This document shows, piece by piece, positions 1 to 13,400 of a stretch of 64,000 nucleotides of DNA (positions are counted from its first letter, which is position 1; each line of letters opens with the position of its first letter). The stretch spans positions 3,348,001 through 3,412,000 of the forward strand of contig NW_024037050.1 in the NCBI RefSeq assembly GCF_015706575.1. Direction: 5' to 3'. A program made the translations under genes and the position numbers. The notes beneath the pieces are model-generated. The model had not been told where the DNA came from and searched no databases. It saw nothing but the letters and a program-made list of their open reading frames with translations. The stretch is from Patiria miniata (lineage: Eukaryota > Echinodermata > Asteroidea > Valvatida > Asterinidae).

Positions 1-463
1 TAGCATATATTGTTACACTGACTTGTTTCACGTTTTGGGTTCATAGATGCTGGAAAAACCAAGAAAACCCATCATGCTCTTGAAGTCTGCTTCCCTGATC
101 CCACTTAAGATGAAACGGAGCAATTTATAGATGTTGGTGGATTATTAGGTCAGAGAATCAGTCTACCTGGCTTGTACCCCTTCACAGTCGTGTAATCAAT
201 TGCAAAACAAAATGCGGAATAATTAAATATGAAAAACTAGCAGCAGTCTTTGAAAAGAAGCGAGTTTTCTCCAACGCTGGTCGGCCGACCAGCATTGGAA
301 ATAAATACACGAATACCGCTTTACTTAAAAATGTCAGCACACCGGGAGCCATGATTTTACAGGATGCTTTAGACTGTCATTCGCTAACAGTCCAGTAAAG
401 AATTTCGTGATAATTTGATCATTTTGTTTTTTGATGTTTGCAAATGTTGTATCTTCCCTTTAA
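1..463 (+). repeat. TTAA inverted-repeat element, copy 1 (5' end outside the window)
   Basis: This is the right-hand part of a roughly 525 bp element found four times in the window. It ends in GTATCTTCCCTTTAA. It carries a central palindrome at 271-299 built on TGGTCGGCCGACCA. It lies in a TRAPPC8 intron and contains no coding sequence. Confidence 0.75.
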
Positions 464-1436
464 GTAATAAAACTCTAACAACCCAATTATGAGATAAACA
501 CGCATATTGAAATGCTTTTTGTATAAATTGCTGTACACATTTTTTCACTAAAATGACCAAAAGAAACACACCTCTGCTTATCGGGTCATGTTGATACTCA
601 TACTTTGGGAGGTTGTAGATTTAAAACTGATGCAGAAAATTTCAGAACCTCAAAATGGTCAGTTCCCCCCCAAAATGACTTCACGTGTCCTTTGCGCAAA
701 CAAAACATTTGCAACTTTGTCTGGGTTGCGTTGGAGCAGGTCTCATATGAGGTTGTGATGCTTGCAGTTTTGAAGATTTCATCAATTTTAAATTTTTTTG
801 AGCCATGTCCACATTCTCATGGAATTGTCCATGGACAACAAAAACATTGTGCTCCAATGTTAAATTTTTCAAGACTTGACTGAAAACACTGTTAGTATTG
901 TAACATTTGTTGCGGGAGTTAGGTTACGATACATGTACACATACGTTGGTCAGTGTTAATCAAAAAGCTGACCCAACCAGCCTTGGGCAGAGGATTTTAA
1001 CTTTGGATCAACAGTACACTCGGCCTTCGACTTCATGGGCAATGCGCGTTCCTTCATTAATGCGCGTAATTCGAATGCTGCAACAAACCTATGTGTCTTG
1101 TGTTGTAAAAGGAACTACAGAGGTACGCACATTGAATACATATCCTTGTTCTATAACGCGACGTCAAATCCTCATCTTTAAAAGGATGGATTCTACAAAA
1201 AAAGCCCTTCAAATTGAAAGCACTGCGTCGGGCGTTAAACGCATGGACTGTTGTCCTAATTTAAATCTCCCAAATAGTGGGATATTTACATTACACAATT
1301 CCAGGGGTTAAGATCGCGCAAGGCATGATGAGGACCAACATGGCGCAGCGAGATAGTACCCATGGGAAACAAGTTGCAGTACACTATCTTCCTCCTAAAT
1401 TTGCCGTACTCTTAGTTCTTTTCCTTTTTGTTTCAG

Positions 1437-4400
1437 CAGCGTAATGAGCTTGAGGACGTTGTCAGCACTGAGGTCATTCCAGAGGTTGTGTTAGCCGGCA
1501 ACGAGTACAAACCGGTAAGTGCCAACTTGTCTCAAATCCATCTCTTCCATCTGTGCACTTAGCCTAAGTTTAATTTTAAACCTTTTGAGGTGTCACACTG
1601 GTTTTCACAATCCACAGTCAACAAAGTCTGTTCAGAAGTGTTTTTCTTCAAGCCAGTAAACAATATCAGCAACCAACATCTTGTAAATCTTGTTGATTTG
1701 AGTTGTGAAAAAAAAGTTGCAGTTCATTTTGGATTCTGGTGGGTTCGTCGGTCTTCCCAAATTGCTGATCTGCTGTGGGGTGACCATATAGCAGTTGCAT
1801 TTCCTTCGCCACAACAAGAAATATGAATTAAGATTGGATCATGAGTATGTATACAGCTGAGCCAAATGATCTCAATCCCTCCCCCACCCTGTCTTAGGTC
1901 CACTTGTCCATCACCCCACACCAGACTGGGGAGTTCCACATCCTAGGCATCGCCTACAGTCTCTCCGGCCAGCAGACCCCGAACGCCAAGGATGAAATCA
2001 CGGCCAACAACGACTTCGGCAACCGGGAGAACCCGGACAGTCCCCAGAAGGGCGGCAAGAAGTCCTCCCCCCACGGGACTGGGATCATCTTGGTCCAGGG
2101 TGGGCAGGAGTTGGACATCCAGGGTCCCCGGCTGAATTCCACCAAGGTGGAGAAGTGCAGCGTTATGTATGGACCGGACCGACGGTTGGACCCGGTCATC
2201 GTGCCACCCATGCCGCTGCTTGAGGTACTTACATTAAAACCCTCCTACTGGGGAAATTCCCAAATTCATTGCAGTACATGTATGTATGTAAAAAACCTTG
2301 AAAACCCCACTGGTGAAGGTTTATAAAGTGTTAAAGGTAGAGTAGATCATTTGCAGCTATCCAAAAAGTAACTGACAAATTTTTGATAAAAAGCGTACTT
2401 GCTTTAAAGATAAGAATAGGAGTAAACTCCCTGTGAAATTATTCTTTCTGGCATGCTGGCACTTTGAAGAAAACAATCAAACAAGGCCATTTCCAAAGAT
2501 GCGTCGATTGACGCATTTTTGGAAATTTCTGTTTGTAGTTGGTTTGTAATTCGTCGAATCCGTGAATGGGTGCGGGCAAGCTTTAACACGACGCACGCGC
2601 AGTTGCTATTTCTTGTCGATTAAGTGCATGACGTCGCGTAGCTGCAATCAGTGAAATGAGAACATGTGTAAGATGTTGTTTTGGGGCGCAAGTAAAAACA
2701 TGAGCACAGACACAGGTAGTTTGGCTTCAGGATCTTTGATCCGATGGATCTTGATACACTGAACAGGATTTTTAAAAATTATCCATAAATAATTACATTT
2801 TCTCCTTTTTTTGTCCCTCATCAGGCTGTATTTACTTCCTTCCCTTCAACACTTCTGTGCGGTGAGGTCTGCCTGTCAGTTGTGGAATTGACCAACCAGG
2901 GATTCAGTCCCCTCCAGAAACTCCTCGTGGCATCCAACCACCCCGAACTCTTCTCTTTTGGAACCTCCCAAACCCCGGCCAACCAATCAAAAACCAGCGT
3001 TTACAGGACTGTTCCATGTGATGGAAACACAGGGGGGAATGGTGGAGAATGTGTGGTAGACAAGTGTCGTGTTTCCCATGTGACTGAGGTACCCCTCCCA
3101 GGGGGCTCCTTACCCCCAGGGGGCAGTGTGTCGTTACCCTTGTACATAAGAGGACCAGACAGGAGCGGAATACACGAAATCAACATGCTGTTTTATTACG
3201 AATCGGCCGAGGAAAATCCTAAAATGAGGTGTGTATATTTAAAGCATACAGGTGTATAATTAGACTATCATGTTTTTGTGGTGGAGGATTTTGCAGGATT
3301 GAGGCTATGTGGCAAAAATGTGTGGCTCATTTTGGAGTATGTTGTGCATGGGGTTGGGTTCACCAGGCCAAACCGACCAGAAACATTAGAGATATAAACC
3401 GAATCCGAACTGAACCCAATATGAATTCCTGAAATCTGACCCAACCCGTCAAAAATTCCCAACCGACCCAAACCGACCCGAACCGACCCGAAGTATGTTT
3501 CGGGTCGGGTCGGTTTTGGGTCAGGTTTGCACAACATTACACTGTGTCAAGGTCTTGGGCCGGTCCATGTGCTGTTTATGCTCTGCCGTGCATAAATTTA
3601 GGCCTAGATTATACTTGAAATCCTCTGCACTGCTCCAGGATGTTACTAGCTCTGCCTCTACATATTGACAGTGATTGCTGGAGGATTTTGTAGGATTAAG
3701 GCAGTGATCACCCCTCCAAGGATCACATTCAAGAAATAATGGACAATTTTGGAGGATTGATACTGTATGCAATGTTAACATGCAGCCAGTTGGAGGACTT
3801 TGCAGGATTGAGGTTGCAAACAGAAATGCCTAGGGAATTAGGGTTAATAAAGCTGTTTTGACTCGGTACTCAGCAAGAGTGGGAATATGGGTGTCTAGTC
3901 ACATACTGGTAATCTGTAACAGATATTCAAAAAATGTACAAACATTTCTAAAGGACACAGTTTTGAACTTGAGTTTGAGTCATTTTCATATATCTGGATT
4001 CTACAGAACAAGAGCTTTCCAATGTTAAAGTACTGAGCTCAGTAACGGAAATATAGACCACCAACTTTCATACTTGAAGTTGTAAAACTGATTCTTGAAA
4101 AAATGGCATGTACAAATCCTGCAGTTGTGTTACTGTACATTTGGTACATTTTATGTACTTGTACTTATAAATGTTGACTTTTCCTTCAGACATCGGACCT
4201 TGCATCACACCGCCACCATTCACTCCAGCAACTCAATATCCCTGACATCATCGGTACTCCGGGCCCACACTGGGGAGAGTCGGGACACTAAAGCCAAAGA
4301 TACTAGCTTGATCATCAGTCTAGACATTGACAATATGAATCAGGTAGGACAGAAATCTGTTAGGAGGTGGCTGCCACTGAACACACAATCGTAATACACT

Positions 4401-7400
4401 GTATGCATCAGGTATTCAGAAATTAACGGTCACTTGCTACCACAGCCATAGGTACTAGCTTGATCATCAGTTTGGATATTTGTGAGGCGTTCTGCAAAAA
4501 TGAAATGGAACTGGGGAAAAAAAATTGGAGAAAAATGAAAAATAAAAAAAAATTGTAATGCTTATATAGCGCTTTCCACCGTATCAACAATGTCAAAGGG
4601 CTTTACAATTATTCCCTGTTCATCAGGCCATGAGATCACGCGGCAGCCGATATCAGCGCACATTCGCTCCTCTACCCTTACAGGTCCCCATTCATACTCC
4701 TGGGTGGAGAGAAGCCATTGTAGTTAAGTGTCTTGCCCAAGGGCACAAACACCAGTACATGTAATTGGTTAAAGAGGTTGTGGAATGCTCGAAAACATTT
4801 CCGTCATTTTTCGGGTATATGTAGCCTAAGGTGTGATGAAATAAAAACGACTATTGTTTCTGTTATGAAATGATTACAAAAGGTACTTTTGAGAGCTGTT
4901 TTTCAGGTCCAGTTTCGACCCAAACGTGCAATCGTGTAAAAGTCGTCGTTGCGGGCAGCAAACAAAACACAGTAAATCGTGACTGATAAACAGGACTCCC
5001 GATGCACAGTAGCATACACGAGTCCTGTTTATTACGTCACGATTTACTGTGTTTTGTTTGCTGCCCGCAACGACGACTTTTACACAATTGCACGTTCGGG
5101 TCGAAACTGGACCTGAAAAACAGCTCTCAAAAGTACCCTTTGTACTCATTTCATGACAGAAACAATAGTCGTTTTTATTTCATCACACCTTAGGCTACAT
5201 ATACCCGAAAAAGGACAGAAATGTCTTCGAGCATTCCACAACCTCTTTAAGTTCTGCTGTGTACATATAAGTCTGGTGCAGATAGCAAGTAGAGCTTTTG
5301 TAAACAGTACAAGTGCCTTGTGAAATGTGTCATCTCCAAACACAATTTTGAAAGTTATTTTTTTTTGCACTAGGTACATGATTCTCACATCATTGAGTTC
5401 AGCATAGGCCAGGTATCATGTGTGAGTGAAGCATGGGCGCTTGACTACCTGGGAACGGACACACTCGCAAAAGGTAAGTCTGAGGCCGCGTCTATGTGTG
5501 TCTGCGTCTAGTGACAAAACCTAAAAGTGTGGTCTGGATATATCAGCATCAAAAGAAAACTTTCTTCATCATTTGTTCTTCGTTTCGACTCCATATAAGA
5601 ACTGCAGTTGTTATATCGTGTCCTAGATTCTGTAATTTCATTGGTCTAGAACGGCCACATGTCCAGTCCATAAAAATAAATTTATTTTATATACACTGCG
5701 TTGCATGTAAAATAATTCATATACACTGTGTTGCATATAAATTACCTCATATGCACTGTGTTGCATATAAATACCTTATTTACACTGTCTTGCATACAAT
5801 TTGCCTCCTATACATTGTGTTTCTTATAAATTACCTCATTTATACTGCGTTGCATATAAATTACCTCATATACACTGCGTTGCATATAATTTACCTCATA
5901 TACACTGCATTCCATATAAATTACCTCATATACACTGCATTGCATATAATTTACTTCATATACACTGCAATGCATGTAAATTACCTAATATACACTGCAT
6001 TGCATATGAATTACCTCATATACACTGCATTGCATATAAATTACCTCATATACACTGCGTTGCATATAATTTACCTCATATACACTGCGTTGCATATAAT
6101 TTACCTCATATACACTGCAATGCATGTAAATTACCTCATATACACTGCATTGCATATGAATTACCTCATATACACTGCATTGCATATAAATTACCTCATA
6201 TACACTGCGTTGCATATAAATTATCTCATATGCGCTGTGTTGCATATAATTTACCTTATATACACTGTCTTGCATATAATTTGCCTCCTATGCATTGTGT
6301 TTCGTATAAATTACCTCATATACACTGCGTTGCATATAATTACCTCATATACACTGCATTGCATATAATTTACCTCATATACACTGCATTGCATATAAAT
6401 TACCTCATATACACTGCATTGCATATGAATTACCTCATATACACTGCATTGCATATAAATTACCTCATAAACACTGCATTGCATATAAATTACCTCAATA
6501 AAATTACCTCGATAAACTTACCTCAGTGTTGCGCATGCGTATGTAGGGCCTGCCTGCGCGTCTTGCGACTGAGAACTGCGATCACTCAGTCTCGTGTCCG
6601 GCAGGAAAGCCTACAGTTATCAAAGGTTACACCGTAGTGATTTAATTTATTTCTCACGTAGTAATTTACAACCGTGTATCTTTTTGACTTCTTGGTGCAA
6701 CATAGCAAAACAATTGGTGACGGCTGTTGTTAACCCCCTCGGGGTGCATAGCAAATTGACTACTTTTCTTTGAAATAGAGAGCTCAACGGAATTGAATGC
6801 TGAACATACTCAATTTTTGACAAGAGCGCACTACATTTTGAGCTGTTGTTTGTGTTGTTTCTCTTTAGAACCCAAGATAAGTGGAGGGGAGTCCCAGAGG
6901 ATGTCCTTCAAAGCAACAAAGTGCAGACACGGTCCACCAGGTATAATATTCATTTCACATTCAGTTTGAAAAGTGGATGTTACGTCCTGATGACCTTTAC
7001 CATTGAAAAGATATCAGTTTGTTGGCAGAAATTTAAAGGCCAAGTCTTGCACCAAGAATCGTTCCTAGCTTTCCATAGTTTCTTGGGTTAGGTTCTTACT
7101 GATTCGTGCAACAGTCTGCCTGTTGGTCACGCAGAATTACATAGGAAGTGTTCAGGGTTATTAAGAATGTGAAGCATATATATAATATGAGTGGCCATGC
7201 ATACTCCATCACATGTCAATGTGGTCTCAGCCAAGTGACAGGCTTTTCAATTGAACGGTAACAATGTCACGACGAACTGTTACAGAATCATCATTTTTTT
7301 CCCCCTCTACTTGTGAATCAGTTTATGAATTGACTTGTGATTTTACTTGTGATTGGATTTGTGATCAGCCTGTGATTGGCTTGTGTTGTGACTCTTGATT

Positions 7401-10400
7401 GACCTGTGATTGGCCTGTAATTGGCTTGTGATTTGATTTGTGATTGGCTTGTGGTTGGATTGTGATTGGCCTGTGATTGGCTTTTGATTTGACTTGTGAT
7501 TGGCCTGTGATTGGCCTGTGATTGGCTTGTAATTGGATTTGTGATTGACTTGTGATTGGCCTGTGATTGGCCTGTATTTGGCTTTTGATTTGACTTGTGT
7601 TTGACTTGTGACTTGACTTGTGATTGACTTGTGATTGGCGTGTGATTGACCTGTAATTGGCTTGTAATTTGATTTGTGATTGACTTGTGATTGGCCTGTG
7701 ATTGGCCTGTATTTGGCTTTTGATTTGACTTGTGTTTGACTTGTGACTTGACTTGTGATGTGCTTGTAATTGGCCTGTTATTGGCTTGTGATTTGATTCG
7801 TGATTGGGTTGTGATGGACTTGAATACAACTCTGCAGAAAGGTCGGCCAAAGAGAATCCTTTGAACACAACCTGATATTAAGTTCTGAATTCATTCCTTG
7901 TGTCTATCTTTCATTCCACAGACAATCCCACAAGGGAACAATTGTTCTTCACAAGCGTTACATTTGGAAAACAAATGGTAAGTTCAAAAACAGTTCAAAT
8001 ATTATGTGTATGAAAAAGCACGCTTTTCACCAATGATTACAATTGCTGCACCCTTGTTCTTCAACAAATTAGATTTATTTTTTCTCTTAACAAATTTTCA
8101 TTTTGTTTTATAGTGACCAACAAAATCCCATTATTTTCTCCAAATTTTTGGAATCTGCGCCCTCCTGAGATGATTTTTTTCGGGGGCACTATTTGTGCTT
8201 CAGACGTACCAAAATAATTGGAAATTTGTGAAGAAAATTAATCCATTACTTAACATTGGCCGATGTCTTCATTCAATACTTCATTCTAAGTTGAATTAAT
8301 AATAATTATTAATTCTTATATACCGCATTACATAATATAAATCTCAGTGCGCTTTACAAAATTAATCGTAAAAAAAAAAATTATTATAATAAATTTAAAA
8401 AGCTCAATACAAAATGTTATGAGAATACATTAAAATGTTTACTTTGAATGTCATTAGAATTACCTTTGTATTTCTAGATGGAAAACTTTAGTTTACGGAA
8501 TGAAACTCAAAAACCGATTAAAATAGACGTAAATTATATGAAAGTATTTTGAATGTCATCTTTATGTTAATTAATCAGGTGGATAGCACGGCCTCTCCCT
8601 GCTCCGACTTCTACTTCCGATCCACCTTTGACCCCAGCAAGCAGAGCCTGGTTGTAGCGCCCTCTAGCTTGTCTGCTACCCCCAGTACCATGAGTCCTAC
8701 AGATGAGACGGGCGTTGCCATAGTAACCGACATGAAGACGGCTCTGGAGGACAGCATCAAGGCTGGGCTGACGCTCATTGTGCTGTGGAAGGTAATTTGC
8801 ATACTCATGTATCAAAAGTCGAAATTACTCCTTCAGCCTATTTCACGAAACTTTAGGCAAAGGCGTAACTCCATTTGCGCAACAATGTATTGCGCAATTT
8901 GGGCAGTGCAACATTTAATGCGCCACATTTCAGTTATGACACACTTCACGAAAGTTTCATAGCGCAGAAGTCTGCGACTTACGCAACATATTATGTTGTA
9001 ACTTCCGCAATCATTTTAGGTGGCCTTAGTTGTGGCTTAGTGACTGAAAATAAACTATTTTACTAGCAAATCATGATCGTCGTGGAGCCTGTTGTTGCAC
9101 AACTTATCAAGGTTGATACAAGACACTCACAGATTCGTGTTTGAGATACATAAAATGCTATTTTTACTTGTGACAGAGTTTTAGAGTTGCCACGTGATTC
9201 TGAAGAAAGTCGGACAAAACTATTTTCAAAATGGCGGGCGTAGGTGACTCAACGACTGTTTCGTGACCAAACAAAATCATACACAAATAGCCATCGAAAA
9301 ATACTGTTATTATCCTCGTCCAAGATACTTAACTTATTTAAGACGTTGTGCATCTACGCCAAGTTTCGTGAAATCTATGGCAAGTTTATTGTGCAGCTGC
9401 GCAACAAATATGTAACGCAAGTCCTACACATGGCATAAGTTGCACACTGTTTCGTGAAATCGGCTGCTGGTTTGAATTAAAGTTAATTAAAAGTTTGATG
9501 TTTGAAACAGTTGGAAGTGACTATTTTTGAAAGATCAAACGTTGCAGTCATTTGGAATGACCTCAAGAGTAGTAATAATTAAACATTGGTGTGTCTTTGC
9601 GTATTGATTCAATATGTTGGACACAGTTGTAACAGTTTCCAGTACTTAACCATTCAAAAAGAAAAAAAAATCTGTCAATATCAGTGCTAGCATTTATGAA
9701 ACCTTTCTAAAATACTCGGTTCTGAAGAATTCCATTTTTTTTTCTTCAATTTTGAAGAAAATTTTGTTTTTAAACCATAATTTCCTGGACAAAAACCTAC
9801 ATTAACATAAATATTTGAGTTTCTTTTGAAGTTTAACTCACTTTATTTGCAGGCGTTTGTTGTCGATGAAGACGGGTTTCATCACACACTGGTTGGGCAG
9901 CATCATGTCACCATGGAAACCATAGGGTCAGAGGTGACCACCGTGCAGACTGTTAGGGTAAGGTCACATCGGTAATGACATTTAGAACACCTCACCCACA
10001 GATTCTGTATCTTGATTGGCAGAGAGCAGGTCACATAGCATTCGGTATGTTTGCTATCTTGCTGAGCACGACAAAAAGTACTATACCTGCAGCAACCAAA
10101 CTATAATACCCATAGCACCCAGTATTGTTTGCAGATGCATATGGGGGTGCATGTTGCACGTATTGTTCCCAAGTGTTTGCGTTACAGAGCTGGGTTCATA
10201 CAATTCGTGAAGGGGTAGTTTAAAAAAGTGCTAGTAAATTTTCAACTAATTTCGCATTGAAATAGAAGTACATTGTAATTGTATGTAGATTAAATTAATC
10301 AGTTATCACTTAAAATCAAGCAGAATCTGTGGGAGAGGTGCTACAAAAGAAATATTGACTGCTTTATCTCGTGGTGTAGTAAAGCTACTCGGCTTTGCCT

Positions 10401-13400
10401 CGGTTAAAATAGAGTGCTCCATGGATCACCCCGGGAGGCTAGTTTTACTACACCACTCAAAGCAATCAATGTTTGTATACTATGTATTACTGCAACTTTA
10501 AGACCAAATTTGAAGTTGACATTTAAGCCTTGTCCCACAACTTGTTTTTTTTTATCCTAAGCCTTCAGCCTAAAAGAATGACGAGGCATGCAAGTATTAT
10601 AAGGCCAAAAAAAAAAATATTCGGTCTCTGGTCAGACCAAAGTTCCGGAATTGACGCGGCCACGCGGCTTTTTTTTTTTTTTTTTTGGCTTTTTTTTTTT
10701 TCTTCTTCAAGCTTGGATTGTACAGACAAGGTGGGTACTATTTTGCTTTTTGGGTGTCCTCGTGTACATTGGTGTCCTCCATAATTTGCCTTGGTGCTTT
10801 CGATCATTTGCCTTGGTGACATTTCCCATTCCTTGGTGCTTTTTGGTAAAAAAAATTGAGGAGGTGCGGAAATAGAGGGCGCTGTTGGAGCTACCGCGGA
10901 ACATTTTGGAAAAAAAAAAGATCGACGCGCATGATTAAAATCGACGGGCGCGCTGACCAGAGACCGACTTATTTTTTTTTTTGGCCTAATGGTCACTAAA
11001 TATTTTTCGATCAGTAAAGATTGTGGGATAACAATACCAATTCCTGTGTGTGATGTTTACAGAGACCCAGGGAAATCACACAACTCAAGCTGGTCAAGGA
11101 ACCCGAGAAGGAGGCCGCCAGGGAAGCCAGCCCAGAGGTCATGGGTCAGCTACTGAAATACAGCCTACAGTATTGTGAAGTCAGGGAACATGACTTCAGC
11201 AAAAGAAGGTAAGGCAACGTCCAAATTACTTTAAACCACTTTTTTCTTCATATATCATCTCAATAAAGGTCAGTCATTGCGAAAATGTTGAAAAGACATG
11301 AATCTGGGACTGAGAAACATTTCCAATTTTGTTAGGAAATACTTAGAAAATGTTCTTGACTCTCCATAGACTTTGTACACAACAGCTGAAGTGGCGTCTG
11401 GATACTACATTCTTCCTAGTTGGCTATGTCTTGCACATAGACATATGTGTAACTGCCATTTTCAGAGCTCGTTGACACATTTTAAAAAGTAATATTTGTT
11501 CTTGAACCAGTAACAGAAACGTTCGTTTTGGTATCAGAAGCCACTATTCTCAATGAAAAACGATCTCATAGTTTAGGGATAATGACTAAAAATTATCAAA
11601 GACTATCATAATTTGGGCAATTCACAATGCAGTGCGCCACCAAGAGTTTGCCACGGAGAGTTCATTTTTTCCCAGTGCATTGTGGGAGATGGTCGACAAA
11701 TTCGCAGCGTGGGACATTTGAAATTGTTAGTTTTTCCAATCAGTAGTTTCGTATGCGTATGCTTCAAGTATCTGTTTGCCCTTTTCTTTTCTTTTTGTCA
11801 ATATGGTGTTTTTTGTAAGGCGACAGAATGATGCCCCAATCTATAACAAATTAGCTCGAGTTGTCTACTGACACTCATTCAAATGAGCCATGTTTTGTCG
11901 ACCGTAAACTTGAAAATGGACTCTCCATGGCAAACTCTCGCCCGAATTGCATGTAGGTAATTGAAGTTTTTGTCTGTACATTTTGGATAGGTAATTTTAA
12001 TTGGCATTTCTCTTACATCTTTTGATATGAAATCCGTGCCGCTTACTAGTTTTCCTAGTACCTAATACCTGAAGACATAATACCACATTTTCAGTTTGTC
12101 GATGTAAATCATCCATGTGCGGTTGTATTGCAGGGTCTGCACGTTACCAGTGTCTCTCAATTTGTACAACTGCACCGGTACTGCTATAGAAGTTGCCATA
12201 GAAACCGCAGACCAGGACAATACAAGGTAAGGAGTATGACCTGGGGCCAATTTCGTAGAGCTGCTTAAGCACAAAATTTGCTTAAGCACAAAAACGTCTT
12301 GCTTATTAAAATCAGGTTACCGGCCAAAACTCCATGCGATTGTTATGTTAAGTAAACAACCGCTAAATACCAGTCACAAGCAATGTACATCGCATGGAGT
12401 TTGGCCGCTAACCTAATTTTACTAAGCAATGTTTTTTTCGTGCTTAAGCAAATTTTGTGCTTAACAAGCTCTATGAAATTGGGCCCTGCAGATTTGTACT
12501 GTACTGTTCGGTTGCCCAACATGGATGCAAAGTATTGGTGGTAAACTTTCACTGAGTTAGATGTGTACTTTGATATATTTTATTAACCCTCCTGCTATCT
12601 GAACAGTCACAGACAAAAAATGTATCCACTTTCCCTACCATACCTATTACACAGGCTAGTCAGTGTCACCGACAGTCAGATCATATTTCATGCAAGCACT
12701 GTGACTAGTCAAATTCAGTCAACAGACAAAAACAGACAAGTGGTAGGCACAGCTGGCTTATCAATCACCTACAGTCAAAGCATAGCTGTATCAAGTGACA
12801 TAAACAGCCACAGCCAGCCAATCCTGCTTTATGTAGGCTGGGAGCTCTTACATGTTTGTACGTGTAACTGTTGAAAACAGTCACTGGATTGATTTCGACT
12901 TAAAGGACAACTTGGCACAGAATATATGTTTGCATAGGAGGATTAACCCTAACTCCCCAGCCTAATTTACTAGGAACCATACCCATTCTGGCAAATTCCA
13001 ACACCCACATGGGAAATTGTACACACACTGCTGGGCTTAGTTTCTGGACGTTTGCCAACCCCAGTGTAAAAGACCATCAGTTTAGGGGTACTGTACCTAT
13101 CCCAACAGATCTAAACAAAACCTGCTGTTGAACTTTGATGGGTTGAGTTCGGTTAGGGTTAAGTACAGAATGAGAAATACAGTGTGCCTGTGTGAATATT
13201 TACATTTCTTCCTTTATTCGTACGTCAGAAAATTCATTGATAAAGGACGTTAAGTTTGACACGTTTGTCTAGCACAGTGGGTTTGGAAGAGCGATTCACA
13301 ATGGTATTTTTTTTCCATGCAGTGCAATGACTGACAAGGTATCGGGGCAGCCCGATTTCCTCTCTGCTGCTACCAAAGCCAGCTCCCTGGACTTCACCTG

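Noticed and set aside
907..1311. 134-codon frame as an extra TRAPPC8 exon or gene
   Set aside because: The residues have no TRAPPC8 similarity that I recognise. The first convincing exon has its acceptor at 1436.
5496..6637. Two long plus-strand reading frames (290 and 278 codons)
   Set aside because: They are read out of the 30-bp tandem repeat, which is open in several frames, and lie within a TRAPPC8 intron. The residue pattern is only the repeat translated.
7365..7868. 167-codon minus-strand frame rich in Gln, Ser, His and Asn
   Set aside because: It is a translation of the TGTGATTGGCC minisatellite, without a domain or independent support.
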